Source of the DNA: Liolophura sinensis | Lineage: Eukaryota; Mollusca; Polyplacophora; Chitonida; Chitonidae | DNA length: 64,000 nt | Reading direction: 5' to 3' | Assembly (NCBI RefSeq): GCF_032854445.1 | Contig: NC_088306.1 | Span: forward strand, 5,471,145 to 5,535,144 | Shown: positions 35,069 to 47,598 of the stretch, piece after piece | Position numbering within the stretch: position 1 is the first letter of the stretch | How the letters are laid out: each line of letters begins with the position of its first letter | Program-made: the position numbers and the translations under genes | The notes under the pieces: model-generated | Database searches by the model: none | What the model saw: the letters and a program-made list of their open reading frames with translations, nothing else | What the model was told of the DNA's origin: nothing

Positions 35069-35380
35069 CTACAGTCTGGCAAGTCGTCTGAGAGTTTGGC
35101 TGGATCTTGGATTTATCCGCAATGCTGGCTTGCTTTTACTTTTGAGCAGTTCCTGTTGGTAAGGTGTGGCATGTATCAAGTGGCTGTCATTGTTCAATTT
35201 TGATGTCTCGACAGAAGTGTTTACGTCAACCGTGGAGAAGACGATTGGCTTTTACTGCTTTGTCAAATCTTTGATATCTTGTTCTTTGTGGAAGGTGATT
35301 GGTTGCCTGAGAACCTGGTCATTGGGAGTGAAGTTGGGCTGTTGCTGTGGCCAGGAATAAAGTGGAAGAAGGCTATACAT
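35069..35380 (-). pseudogene. Array gene copy 16, altered N-terminus and nonsense mutation
   Basis: The N-terminus reads MYSLLPLYSWPQQQ from the same lesion as copy 9. A second deletion restores the frame before TFHKEQD, but the QYK codons become CAG TAA, giving a stop at about codon 43. Confidence 0.72.
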
Positions 35381-36718
35381 GTTTGGAAGAGGTGTTCTTG
35401 AAGAATGTCAAATGGTTTCTGAGGATTCTAGAGAAAACTGGCCTTTTATATACACGAGTCGAGCATCATGAGAAGTGTCGATTTCACTAGTCACTTGTTT
35501 ATCCATACAAAGCTGACATAGTGTTTCTTCTATATGACTATATGATTGTTGCCATACAAAAGAAATTGATCAAAAAGTTTGTTCTGGCTGTGTACACAAA
35601 TGTTTCTTTATATACACTGGTCAGGCGGCATAAGGAATGTAGATTTCACTAGTGAGGTGGTTGTCCCCCTTATTTAATATTCGTTCTTTGTTTGTATGTC
35701 TAGACCATTGTTGGCATAGAAAAGAAATTGATTTCTTTCCGTTATTGTTCCGTTTTACTTTGCAATCTCTCGTTACAACAGGTGGGCAATAATTCATTCA
35801 TTAAGTAGCTGACGATGGGAGATTGTCTTTGTATGACACAATGGGCGTTGAATACACTGTTACAAGAGTTTTTATCTCCAAAGGGATAATGACATGTCCC
35901 GGTCTGTGATGCCGCAAAGTCTGTAGTAAGACTGAAGATTGTGGTCAACTAGATGGAAAACATGCACATTTCTGTAGATTTACATATGAATCTAGTATTC
36001 GCAAAACACTTTTTTTCGAAAAACATTTTCCTACGACAAGGTAGCATAGAATATTTCTCTTGTAATAATACATACATTTGGAATCTAGAGGTATTTTGCT
36101 TTTTAACACTTGCAGATTTACACAACACCAACGTTTAATATAAAAGGTTGAAGAATTTAGAAAGCCGGTCCTGCAATTTTTCCGCGCATTTTTGTCTTGA
36201 CCGTTACCATTTGGTCTAATTTCCTGCGGCGGAAACACTGACTGTTTTTATCCGCAATATTCTCTATGGAGAGAAGGAATTGCCCTGCTAGGCGGAAGGT
36301 TTTTAGTGGTGTAAATTAAGATGTATCTCCAACATAACGGCTAAGAAAATTACACGCATAAAACTAAGTAAAAATGATGCGCACAGAGACCTGTGCAGGC
36401 AAAAAATCCAACTTCATTTTAGATAGATTCATCTAAAGGTCCTTGGAATGTTCTGTGTAACTGGCAGTTTTATTTGAACTGAACCTCGAGCAGTGTAGTA
36501 TAGAATCCATTAAATTGCGTTTAAGTAACTTTCGTGATTTTAGTCTAATTAAGCAAGGAAGGAAGTAACAAAAGACAATATATTATATATGCATGTTTCA
36601 CATGTGGTTTTATTCAGTCATCACTGAGACAATAATATGTAAAGCAAGCCGACAACCATAACAAAGCTTTGTTCAAAAGCTGTAAAGAGCTTTAGGGTTT
36701 GGCCAACTTGAGTGTGTT

Positions 36719-37039
36719 CTACAGTCTGGCAAGTCGTCTGAGAGTTTGGCTGGATCTTGGTTTTATCCGCAATGCTGGCTTGCTTTTACTTTTGAGCTGT
36801 TCCAGTTGGTAAGGTGTGGCATGTATCAAGTGGCTGTCATTCCTCAATTTTGACGTCTCGGCAGAAGTGTTTATGTCAACAGTGGAGAAGACGATTGGCT
36901 TATACTGCTTTGTCAAATCTTTGATACCTTGGTCTTTCTGGAAGGTTGTTGCTTGCCTGAGAGACTGACCATTGCTTGGGAGTGAAGTTGGGCTCTTACC
37001 GTGACCAGGAACAAAGTCAGATGGAATAATGCTATACAT
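36719..37039 (-). CDS. Array gene copy 17, intact, 106 aa
   Basis: MYSIIPSDFVPGHGKSPTS, QATTFQKDQGIKD, VDINTSAE, PYQLEQ. TATA canonical. Confidence 0.62.
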   Translation of the reverse strand: MYSIIPSDFVPGHGKSPTSLPSNGQSLRQATTFQKDQGIKDLTKQYKPIVFSTVDINTSAETSKLRNDSHLIHATPYQLEQLKSKSKPALRIKPRSSQTLRRLARL

Positions 37040-38415
37040 GGTTGGAAGAGGTCTTCTTGAAGAGTGTCAACTGGTTTCTGAAGTCTTTAGGAAAAACTTG
37101 CCTTTTATATACACAAGTCGAGCGTCATGACAAGTGTTGATTTCACTAGTCACTTGTTTTTATCCAGACAGAGCTGACGATGTGTTTGTTCTTAGATAAT
37201 TGTTCTTAGAATGTCTGTCTATATAATTGTTGGCATACAAAAGAAATTGATCAGTTGTTTGTTCTGGCTGTCTAGATAATGTTCCTCTATATACACGGGT
37301 CAGGCGGCAAGAAGAATGTCGATTTCACTAGTCAGTTGTCCAGCCAAACAAAGGTGGTTGTCCTTCTTAGTCAATATTCGTTCTTTGTTTGTATGTCTAG
37401 AACATTGTTGGCATAGAAAAGAAATTTATTTCTCTCTGTTATTATTCCGTTTTTCTTTGCGATCTCTTGTTACAACGGGTGGGCAATAATTCATTCATTC
37501 AGGAGTTGACGATGGGAGATTGTCTTTGTATGAAACAATAGGTGTTGAATCAACTGTTACAAGAGTTTTTATCTCCAAAGGGATGATGACATGTCCCGGT
37601 CTGTGATGCCGCAAAGTCTGTAGTAAGACTGAAGATTGTGGTCAACTAGGTGGAAAACATGCACATTTTTGTAGATTTACATATGAATCTAGTATTCGCA
37701 AAACACTTTTTTTCGAAAAACATTTTCCTACGACAAGGTAGCATAGAATATTTCTCTTATAATAATACATACATTTGGAATCTAGAGGTATTTTGCTTTT
37801 TAACACTTGCAGACTTAAACAACACCAACGTTTAATATAAAAGCGTGAAGAATTTAGAAAGCCGGTCCTGAAGTTTTTCCGCGCATTTTTGTCTTGACCG
37901 TAACCATTTGGTCTAATTTCCTGCGGCGGAAACACTGACTGTTTTTATCCGCAATATTTTCTATGGAGAGAAGGAATTTCCCTGCTACGCGGAAGGTTTT
38001 TAATGGTCTAGTTTAAGATGTATCTCCAACATAACGGCTAAGAACATTACACCCATGAAACTAAGTAAAAATGATGCGCACAGAGACCTGTGCAGGCAAA
38101 CAATCCAACTTCATTTTGGATAGATTCATCTAAAGGTCCTTGGAATGTTCTGTGTAACTGGCAGTTTTATTTGAACTAAACCACGAGCAGTGTAGTATAG
38201 AATCCGTTAAATTGCGTTTAAGTAACTTTCGTGAATTTAGTCTAATTAAGCAAGGAAGGAAGTAACAAAAGACAACATATTATATATGCATGTTTCACAT
38301 GTGGTTTTATTCAGTCATCACTGGTAAGATAATATGTAAAGCAAGCCAAAAACAAAAACAAAGCTTTGTTCAAAAGCTGTAAAGAGCTTTAGGGTTTGGG
38401 CAACTTGAGTGTGTT

Positions 38416-38736
38416 CTACAGTCTGGCAAGTCGTCTGAGAGTTTGGCTGGATCTTGGTTTTATGCGCAATGCTGGCTTGCTTTTACTTTTCAGCTGTTCC
38501 TGTTGGTAAGGTGTGGCATGAATCAAGTGGCTGTCATTGTTCAATTTTGACGTCTCGGCTGAAGTGTTTACCTCAACTGTGGAGAAGACGATTGGCTTAT
38601 ACTGCTTTTTCAAATCTTTGATATCTTGTTCTTTCTGGAAGGTGATTGGTTGCCTGAGAAACTGGCCATTACTTGGCAGTGAAGTTGGGCTGTTGCTGTG
38701 GCCAGGAACAGAGTTGAGTTGAATAAGGCTATACAT
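38416..38736 (-). CDS. Array gene copy 18, intact, 106 aa
   Basis: MYSLIQLNSVPGHSN, KDLKKQYKP (Thr to Lys) and STVEVNTS. Close to copy 15 in the N-terminus. TATA canonical. Confidence 0.62.
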   Translation of the reverse strand: MYSLIQLNSVPGHSNSPTSLPSNGQFLRQPITFQKEQDIKDLKKQYKPIVFSTVEVNTSAETSKLNNDSHLIHATPYQQEQLKSKSKPALRIKPRSSQTLRRLARL

Positions 38737-40105
38737 GGATGGAAGAGGTGTTCTTGAAGAGTGTTAAATGGATTCTGAAGGCTGTAGCGAAAACTGGCCT
38801 TTTATATACACGAGTCGAGTGTCACGTTGAGTATCGATTTCACTCGTCACTTGTTTTTATCAAGACAATGCTGACGATGTGTTTGTTCTTAGATAATTGT
38901 TCTTAGAATGTCTGTCTAGATAATTGTTGGCCTAAAAAAGAAATTGAACTGACCATTTTTTCTGGCTGTCTAGACAATGTTCCTCTATATTCACGGGTCA
39001 GGTGGCATGAGGAATGTCGATTTCACTAGTCAGTTGTCCATTAAATGAAAGGTGGTTGACCCTCTTATTTAATATTTGTTCTTTGTTTGTATGTCTAGAT
39101 AATTGTTGGCATAGAAAAGAAATTGATTTTTCTGGGTTATTGTTCCCTTTTTCTTTGCGATCTCTCGTTACAACGTTTGACCAATAATTTATTAAATAGA
39201 GAACTAATGATGGGGGGATTGTCCTTGTATTACACAATGGGCGTTTGACTGACTGTTACAAGAGATTTTTCTCCATGGGAATATTGACATGTCCCGGTCT
39301 GTGATGCGGCAAAATCCGAAGTAAGATTGGAGAATGTGGTCAATTGGATGAAAAACATGCACATTACTGGAGCTTTACAAATGAAAGTAGTATTCGCAAA
39401 ACATTTTTTCCCCAAACACTTTTTCCTGCAACAAAATAGCATAGAAAATTTCTCTTATAATTTTACATTCATTTGGAATCTAGAGGTATTTTGCTTCTGA
39501 ACCTTTGCAGATTAACACAACACCAACATTTAATATGAAAGCGTGAACAATTTAGAAAGGTGGTCCTGCAATTTGTCCGCGCATTGTATTTCTTGACCGT
39601 TACCCATTTGGTCTAATTTGCTTCGGCGGAAACACTGATTGTTTTCATCCGCAATATTCTCTATGGAGATAAGGAATTGACCTGCAAGGTGGAAAGTTTT
39701 TTTAATATATAAATATAATATTTATCCCCAACATCACGTCTAAGAACTTACTCCTTTAAAACTGTGTGAAAATGAAGCGCACGGAGACGTGTGCAGGCAA
39801 ACCTTTTAACTTTATTTTGGATGGATTCACCTACAGGTCCTTGAGATACTCTATGCAAGTGGCAGTTTTATTTAAACTGAACCACGAGCAGTGTGTTATA
39901 AAATCCATTAAATTGCTTTTAAGTAACTTTCCTGATTTTAATATAATTAAGCAAGGAAGGTACTGACAAAAGACAACATTGTATACATGCATGTTTCAGA
40001 TGTGGTTTTATTTGGTCATCACTATGTAAAGCAAGCCAACAATAAAAACAAAGCCTTGTTCAAAAGCTGTAAAGAGCTTTAGGGTTTGGCCAACTTGAGT
40101 GTGTT

Positions 40106-40426
40106 CTACAGTCTCGCAAGTCGTCTGAGTGTTTGGCAGGATCTTGGTTTTATCCGCAATGCTGGCTTGCTTTTACTTTTCAGCTGTTCCTGTTGGTAAG
40201 GTGTGGCATGTATCAAGTGGCTGTCATTGCTCAATTTTGATGTCTCGGCTGAAATGTTTACGTCAACCGTGGAGAAGACGATTGGCTTATGCTGCTTTGT
40301 CAAATCTTTGATATCTTGTTCTTTCTGGAAAGTGATTGGTTGCCTGAGAAACTGGCCATTGCTCGGCAGTGAAGTTTGGTTGTTACTGTGGCCAGGAACA
40401 AAGTCGAGTGGAATAATGCTGTACAT
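40106..40426 (-). CDS. Array gene copy 19, intact, 106 aa
   Basis: MYSIIPLDFVPGHSNNQTS, TKQHKPIVF (Tyr to His), VDVNISAE, RSCQTLRR with a rare Cys. TATA canonical. Confidence 0.62.
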   Translation of the reverse strand: MYSIIPLDFVPGHSNNQTSLPSNGQFLRQPITFQKEQDIKDLTKQHKPIVFSTVDVNISAETSKLSNDSHLIHATPYQQEQLKSKSKPALRIKPRSCQTLRRLARL

Positions 40427-41797
40427 GGTTGGAAGAGGTCTTCTTGAAGAGTGTCAAATGGATTCTGAAGGCTTTAGGGAAACCTTGCCTTTTATATACA
40501 CGAGTCGAGCGTCACGAGAAGTGTCGATTTCACTGGTCAATTGTTTTTATCAAGGCAATGCTGACGATGGTTTTACTCTTAGATAATTGTTCTTAGAATG
40601 TCTGTCTGGATAATTGTTGGCCTACAAAAGAAATTGATCAGACCGTTTGTTCTGGCTGTCTAGACAATGTTCCTCTTTTTGCACGGGTCAGGTGGCATGA
40701 GGAATGTCGATTTCACTAGTCAATTGTCCATTAAAAAAAGGTGGGTGACCCTCTTATTTAATATTTGTTCTTTGTTCGTATGTCTAGATCATTGTTGGCA
40801 TAGAAAAGAAATTGATTTTTCTCCGTTATTGTTCCGTTTTTCTTTGCGATCTCTCGTTACAGCGTTTTGCCAATAATTTATTCATTAAGGACATAACGAT
40901 GGGGGGGGGGAAGGGATTGTCCTTGTATTACACAATGGGCGTTTGACTGAGTGTTACAAGAGTTTTTTCTCCAGGGGAATATTGACTTGTCCCGGTCTGT
41001 GATGCGGCAAAATCCGTAGTAAGACTGAAGATTGTGGTGAAATGAATGGAAAACATGCACATTACTGGAGTTTTACATATAAATATAGTATTCCCAAAAC
41101 ATTTCTTCCCAAGACACTTTTTCCAGCAACAAAGTAGCATAGAAAATTTCTCTTTTAATTTTACATTCATTTGGAATCTAGAGGTATTTTGCTTCTGAAC
41201 CTTTGCAGATTAACACAACACCAGCCTTTGATATGAAAGCGTGAACAATTTAGAAAGGTGGTCCTGCAGTTTGTCCGCGCATTGTTTTTCTTGACCGTTA
41301 CCCATTTGGTCTAATATTCTTCGGCGGAAACACTGATTGTATTCATCCGCAATATTTTCTATGGAGATAAGGAATTGACCTGCTAGGCTGAAGGTTTTTT
41401 ATAATTAAATATATTATGTATCCCCAACATAGCGTGAAAGAACATACTCTCATGCAACTTTGTAAAAATGAAGCGCCAAGAGACCTGTGCAGGCAAAACT
41501 TCCAACTTTATTTTAGATGGATTTACATAAAGGGACTTGGAATATTCTATCCAAGTGGCAGTTTTATTTAAACTGAACCACGAGCGGTGTACATCCCATT
41601 AAATTGCTTTTAAGTAACTTTCCTGATTTTAATATAATTAAGCAAGGAAAGAACTGAAAAAGACAATATATTATATATGCATGTTTTAGATATGGTTTTA
41701 TTCAGTCATCACTAGTTGTAAAGAAAGCCGACAACAAAAACAAAGCGTTGTTCAAAAGCTGTAAAGAGCTTTAGAGTTTGGCCAACTTGAGTGTGTT

Positions 41798-42118
41798 CTA
41801 CAGTCTCGCAAGTCGTCTGAGAGTTTGGCTGGATCTTGGTTTTATCCGCAATGCTGGTTTGCTTTTACTTTTCACCTGTTTCTGTTGGTAAGGTGTGGCA
41901 TGTATCAAGTGGCTGTCATTGTTCAATTTTGATGTCTCTGCAGAAGTCTTTACGTCAGCCGTGGAGAAGACGATTGGCTTATGCTGCTTTGTCAAATCTT
42001 TGATATCTTGTTCTTTCTGGAAGGTGATTGGTTGCCTGAGAAACTGGCCATTGCTTTGGAGTGAAGTTGGGCTGTTGCTGTAACCAGGAACAAAGTCGGA
42101 TGGAATAAGGCTATACAT
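41798..42118 (-). CDS. Array gene copy 20, intact, 106 aa
   Basis: MYSLIPSDFVPGYSN, TKQHKPIVF as in copy 19, STADVKTSAE, PYQQKQVKSK. The unit to its right lacks about 200 bp of spacer near 42,538. Confidence 0.62.
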   Translation of the reverse strand: MYSLIPSDFVPGYSNSPTSLQSNGQFLRQPITFQKEQDIKDLTKQHKPIVFSTADVKTSAETSKLNNDSHLIHATPYQQKQVKSKSKPALRIKPRSSQTLRRLARL

Positions 42119-43328
42119 GATTGGAAGAGGTCTTCTTGAAGAGTGTCAAATGGTTTCTGAAGGCTTTAGGGAAATCTGGCCTTTTATATACATATGAGTC
42201 GAGCGTCACGAGATGTGTCGATTTCACTAGAGAGTTGTTCTTATCCAGACAAAGCTGGCGATGTGTTTGATCTTAGATAATTGTTCTTAGAATATCTCTC
42301 TATATAATTGTTGGCCTACAAAAGAAATTGATCTGACCGTTTTTTCTGGCTGTCTAGACAGTATTCCTTTATATACACGGGTCAGGTGGCATGAGGAATG
42401 TCGAGTTCACTAGTCAGTTGTCCAGCCAAACAATGGTGGTTGTCCCTCTTTTTAAAGTTTGTTCTTTGTTTGTATGTCTAGATCATTGTTGGCATAGAAA
42501 AAAATTGATTTCTCTCCGTTATTCTTCCGTTTTTCTTCATAAAACTGTAGAATGTGGTCAACTGAATGAAAAAACATGTACATTTCTGGAGTTTTACATA
42601 TGAAACTATTTCTCACAAAACACTTTTTTCCATAACACCTTTTCCTGCAATACGGTAGAATAGAAGATTTCCTTATAATAATACATTCATTTGAAATCTA
42701 GAGGTATTTGGCTTTTAAAAACTTTGCAGATTAACACCAGAACAATCTTTAATATGAAAGCGTGAACATTTTAGAAATGCGGTGATGCAATTTGTCTGCG
42801 CATCTTTTTCTCCCCCGTTACCAATTTGGTCTAATTTCCTGCGGCGGAAACACTGATTGTTTTCATCCGCAATATTCTCTATGATGATAAGGAATTGACC
42901 TTCTAGGTGGCAGGTTTTTTAAATAATTAAATATATTATGTATCCCCAACATAACGTCTAACAACTTACTTCTTTAAAACTATGTGAAAATGAAGCGCAC
43001 GGAGACCTGTGCAGGCAAACCTTCCAACTTTATTTTGGATGGATTCATCTAAACGTCCTTGGAATATTTCATGCAAATGGCAGTTTTCTTTGAACTGAAG
43101 CACGAGCAGTGTACAATCCACTAAATTGTGTTCAAGGAACCTTCCTGATTTTCATATAATTAGACAAGGAAGGAACTGAAAAAGACAACATATTATTAAT
43201 GCATGTTTCACATGTGGTTTTATTCAGTCATCACTGAGAAGATAATATGTAAAGGAAGCTAACAACAAAAACAAAGCGTTGTTTAAAAGCTGTAAAGAGC
43301 TTTAGAGTTTGTCCATCTTGAGTGTGTT

Positions 43329-43649
43329 CTACAGTCTGGCAAGTCGTCTGAGAGTTTGGCTGGATCTTGGTTTTATCCGCAATGCTGGCTTGCTTTTACT
43401 TTTCAGCTGTTCCTGTTGGTAAGGTGTGGCATGTATCAAGTGGCTGTCATTGTTCAATTTTGACGTCTCGACAGAAGTGTTTACGTCAACCGTGGAGAAG
43501 ACGATTGGCTTATACTGCTTTGTCAAATCTTTGATATCTTGTTCTTTCTGGAAGGTGACTGGTTGCCTGAGAGACTGGTCATTACTTGGGAGTGAAGTTG
43601 GGCTGTTACTGTGACCAGGAACAAAGTCGAGTGGAATAATGTTCTACAG
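43329..43649 (-). pseudogene. Array gene copy 21, start codon lost
   Basis: The ATG is CTG and codon 2 (TAT) is TAG; the rest of the frame looks normal (65 codons open from an internal Met). The TATA box is also damaged (TATACAAAAG). Confidence 0.75.
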
Positions 43650-45047
43650 GGTTGGAAGAGGTGTTCTTGAAGAGTGTCAAAGGGATTCTGAAGTCTTTAG
43701 GGAAAACTGGCCTTTTGTATACAGGAGTCGAACGTCACGAGATGTGTCGATTTCACTAGTCACTTGTTTTTATCCAGGCAAAGCTGACGATGTGTTTGTT
43801 CTTAGATAATTGTTCTTAGAATGTCTGTCCATATAATTGTTGTCCTACAAAAGAAATTGATTAGACCGTTTGTTCTGGGTGTGTAGACAATGTTCCATTA
43901 TATACACGGATCAGGCGGCATGAGGAATGTCGATTTCACTAGTCAGTTGTCCAGCCAAACAAAGGTGGTTGTCCCTCTTATTTAATATTTGTTCTTTGTT
44001 TGTATGTCTAGACCATTGTTGACATAGAAAAGAAATTGATTTCTCTCCGTTATTGTTCCGTTTTACTTTGCGATCTCTCGTTACAACAGGTGGGCAATAA
44101 TTCATTCATTAAAGAGCTGACGATTGGGGATTGTCTTTGTATGACACAACAGGCGTTAAACCAACTGTTGCAATAGTTTTTCATCCAAAGGGATAATGAC
44201 ATGTCCCGGTCTGTGATGCGGCAAAATGCGTAATAATACGAAAGAATGTGGTTAACTGGATGGAAAACATGCACATTTCTTGTGTTTTACATAAGAAACT
44301 AGTATTTGCAAATCACTTTTTCACGAAACACCTTTTCCTGCAACAAAGTAGCATAGAAGATTTCTCTTATAATATTACATTCATTTGGAATCTAGAGGTA
44401 TTTTGCTTCTGAACCTTTGCAGATTAAGACAACAGCAACCTTTGATATAAGATCATGAACAATTTAGAAAGGCGGTCTTGCAAGTTGTCTGCGCATTGTT
44501 TTTCTTGACTGTTACCCATTTGGTCTAATATCCTGCGGCAAAAGCACTGACTGTTTTCATCCGCAATAATCTCTATGGAGATAAGGAATTGACCTGCTAG
44601 GCGGAATGTTTTTTAATATATGAATATAATATGTTTCCCTGACGTAATGTCTAACAAATTACTCCTTTAAAACTATGTACAACTGAAGCGCACGGACACC
44701 TGTGCAGGCAAAAACTCCAACTTTATTTTGGATGGATTCATCTAAAGCTCCTTGGAATGTTCTAAGCAACTGGCAGTTTTATTTGAACTGAACCACGAGC
44801 AATATACATCCCATTAAATTGTTTTCAAGTAACTTTCCTGATTTTAATATAATTAAGCAAGGAAGAAACTGACAAAAGACAACATATTATATATGAATGT
44901 TTCAGATGTGGGTTTATTCAGTCATCACTATGTAAAGCAAGCCGACAACAAAAACAAAGCGTTGTTCAAAAGAAGTAAAGAGGTTTAGGGTTTGGCCAAC
45001 TTGAGCGTGTTCTACAGTCTCGCACGTCGCCTGAGAGTTTTGCTGGA

Positions 45048-45332
45048 TCATGGTTTTATTCGCAATGTTGGTTTGCTTTTACTTTTCAGCTGTTCCTGTT
45101 GGTAAGGTGTGGCATGTATCAAGTGGCTGTCATTGTTCAATTTCGACGTCTCGGCAGAAGTGTTTACGTCAACTGTGGAGAAGACGATTGGCTTATACTG
45201 CTTTGTCAAATCTTTGATATCTTTTTCCTTCTGAAAGGTGATTGCTTGCCTGAGAGAATGGCCAAGTCTTGGGAGTGAAGTTGGGCTGTTACTGTGGCCA
45301 GGAACAAAGTTGAGTGAAATAATGCTATACAT
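45048..45332 (-). pseudogene. Array gene copy 22, truncated tail, 94 aa
   Basis: Open from ATG (MYSIISLNF), but codon 95 is TGA where intact copies have AGA. It thus lacks the last 12 residues including LRRLARL. Homology continues to the normal stop position at 45012. Possibly still translated. Confidence 0.65.
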
Positions 45333-46589
45333 GGTTGGAAGATTTCTTCTTGGAGAGTGTCAAATGGTTTCTGAAGGCTTTAGGAAAAACTGGCCTTTTA
45401 TATTACGAGTCGAACGCCACGAGATGTGTCGATTTCACTAGTCACTTGTTTTTATCCAGACAGAGATAACGATGTGTTTGTTCTTAGATAATTGTTTTGA
45501 AATGTCTGTGTATATGATTGTTGTCCTACAAAAGAAATTGATCAGACCGTTTGGTCTAGCTGTGTACATAATGTTCCTTTATATACACGGGTCAGGCGGC
45601 AAGAGGATTGTCGATTTCACTAGTCAGTTGTCCAGCCAAATAAAGGTGGTTGTCCCTCTTATTTAATATTTGTTCTTTGTGGCAATAATTCATTCATTAA
45701 AGAGCTGACGATTGGGGATTGTCTTTGTATGACACAATGGGCGTTGATTCCACTGTTACAAGAGTTTTTATCTCCAAAGTGATAATGACATGTCCCGGTC
45801 TGTGATGCGGCAAAATCCGTAGTAAAACTGAAGATTGTGGTCAGGTAGATGGAAAACATGCACATTTTTGGAGTTTTACATATGAAACTAGTATTCCCAA
45901 AACACTTTTTCTGAAAAAATCATTTACCTGCGATAAGGTAGCATGGAATATTTCTCTTATAATAATACATTCATTTGGAATCTAGAGGTATTTTGCTTCT
46001 GAACATTTGTAGATTTACACAACAGCAAAGTTTAATATGAAAGAGTGAAGAATTTAGAAAAGCGGTCTTACAATTTGTCTGCGTATTGTTTTTCTTGACA
46101 GTTGCCATTTGGTCTAATTTGCTACGGCGGAAACATTGACTGTTTTCATCCGCAATATTCCCTATGGAGGTAAGGAATTGTCCTGCTAGGCAGCAGTTTT
46201 TTAATATATAAATATAATATGTATCCCCAACATCACGTCTAACAAATTACTCCTTTAAAACTATGTAAAAATGATGCACAAGGAGGCAAAAACTCCAACT
46301 TTATTTTGGATGGATTCATCTAAAGCTCCTTGGAATGTTCCAATCAAGTGGCAGTTTTATTTGAACTGAACGACGAGCAGAGTACATCCCATTAAATTGC
46401 TTTCAAGTAACTTTCCTGATTTTAATATAATTAACCAAGGAAGGAACTGACAAAAGTCGACATAATATATATGCATGTTTTAGATGTGATTTTATTCAGT
46501 CATTAATATGTAAAGCAAGCCGACAACAAAAACAAAGTGTTGTTCAAAAGCTGTAAAGAGCTTTGGGGTTTTGCCAACTTGAGTGTGTT

Positions 46590-46912
46590 CTACAGTCTCG
46601 CAAGTCGCCTGAGAGTTTGGCTGGATCTTGGTTTTATCCGCAATGCTGGTTTGCTTTTACCTTTCAGCTGATCCTGCTGGTAAGGTGTGTGCCATGTATC
46701 AAGTGGCTGTCAATGCTCAATTTTGACGTCTCGGCAGAAGTGTTTACGTCAACTGTGGAGAAGACGATTGGCTTATACTGCTTTGTCAAATCTTTGATAT
46801 CTTGTTCTTTCTGGAAGGTGGTTGCTTGCATGAGAGACTGGCCATTGCTTGGGAGTGAAGTTGGGCTGTTACTGTGGCCAGGAACAAAGTTAAGTTGAAT
46901 AATGCTATGCAT
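46590..46912 (-). pseudogene. Array gene copy 23, frameshifted
   Basis: MHSIIQLNF start. A 2-bp insertion (GTGTGTGCC) shifts the frame after DSHLIHG, giving an 82-aa product with no basic tail. The first Tc1 element lies in the spacer to its right. Confidence 0.72.
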
Positions 46913-47598
46913 GGTTGGAAGAGGTCTTCTTGAAGAGGGTTAAATGGTTTCTGAAGGCTTTAGGGAAAACTGGCACTTATATACACGAATCGAACGTCAC
47001 TAGAAGTGTCGATTTCACTAGTGAGTTGTTCTTATCCAGACAAAGCTGACGATGTGGTTGTTCTTATAATTATTCTTAAAATGTCTGTCTATATAATTGT
47101 TGTGCTACAAAAGAAATTGATCAGACCGTTTGTTCTGGCTGTGTAGACAATGTTCCTTTATATACACGGGTCAGGCGGCATGAGGTATGTTGATTTCACT
47201 AGTAAGGTAGTTGTCCTTCTTATTTAATACTTGTCTTTTCTTTGTATGTCGACCATTGTTGGCATACAAATGAAATTGATTTCTCTCCGTTATTGTTCCG
47301 TTTTTCTTACAACGGGTGGGCAATAATTCATTTATTAAGGAGCTAACAATTGGGGATTGTCCTTGTATTACACAATGGGCGTTTGACCGAATGTTTTAAG
47401 AGTTTTTTCTCCAATGGAATATTGACATGTTCCGGTCTATGATGAAGCAAAATCCGTAGTAAGACTGAAGATTGTGGTCAACTGGATGGAAAAACATGCA
47501 CATTACTGGAGTTTTACATGCGAAACTAATATTTGCAAAACACTTTTTCCCGAAACACCTTTTCTTGCAACAAAGTAGCATAGAAGATTTCTCTTATA

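Noticed and set aside
35945-37935. Cys-rich minus-strand frames of 97 aa in spacers (MFPPQEIRPNG...)
   Set aside because: Present only in two or three neighbouring, recently duplicated units, and broken in the rest of the array. No promoter or domain.
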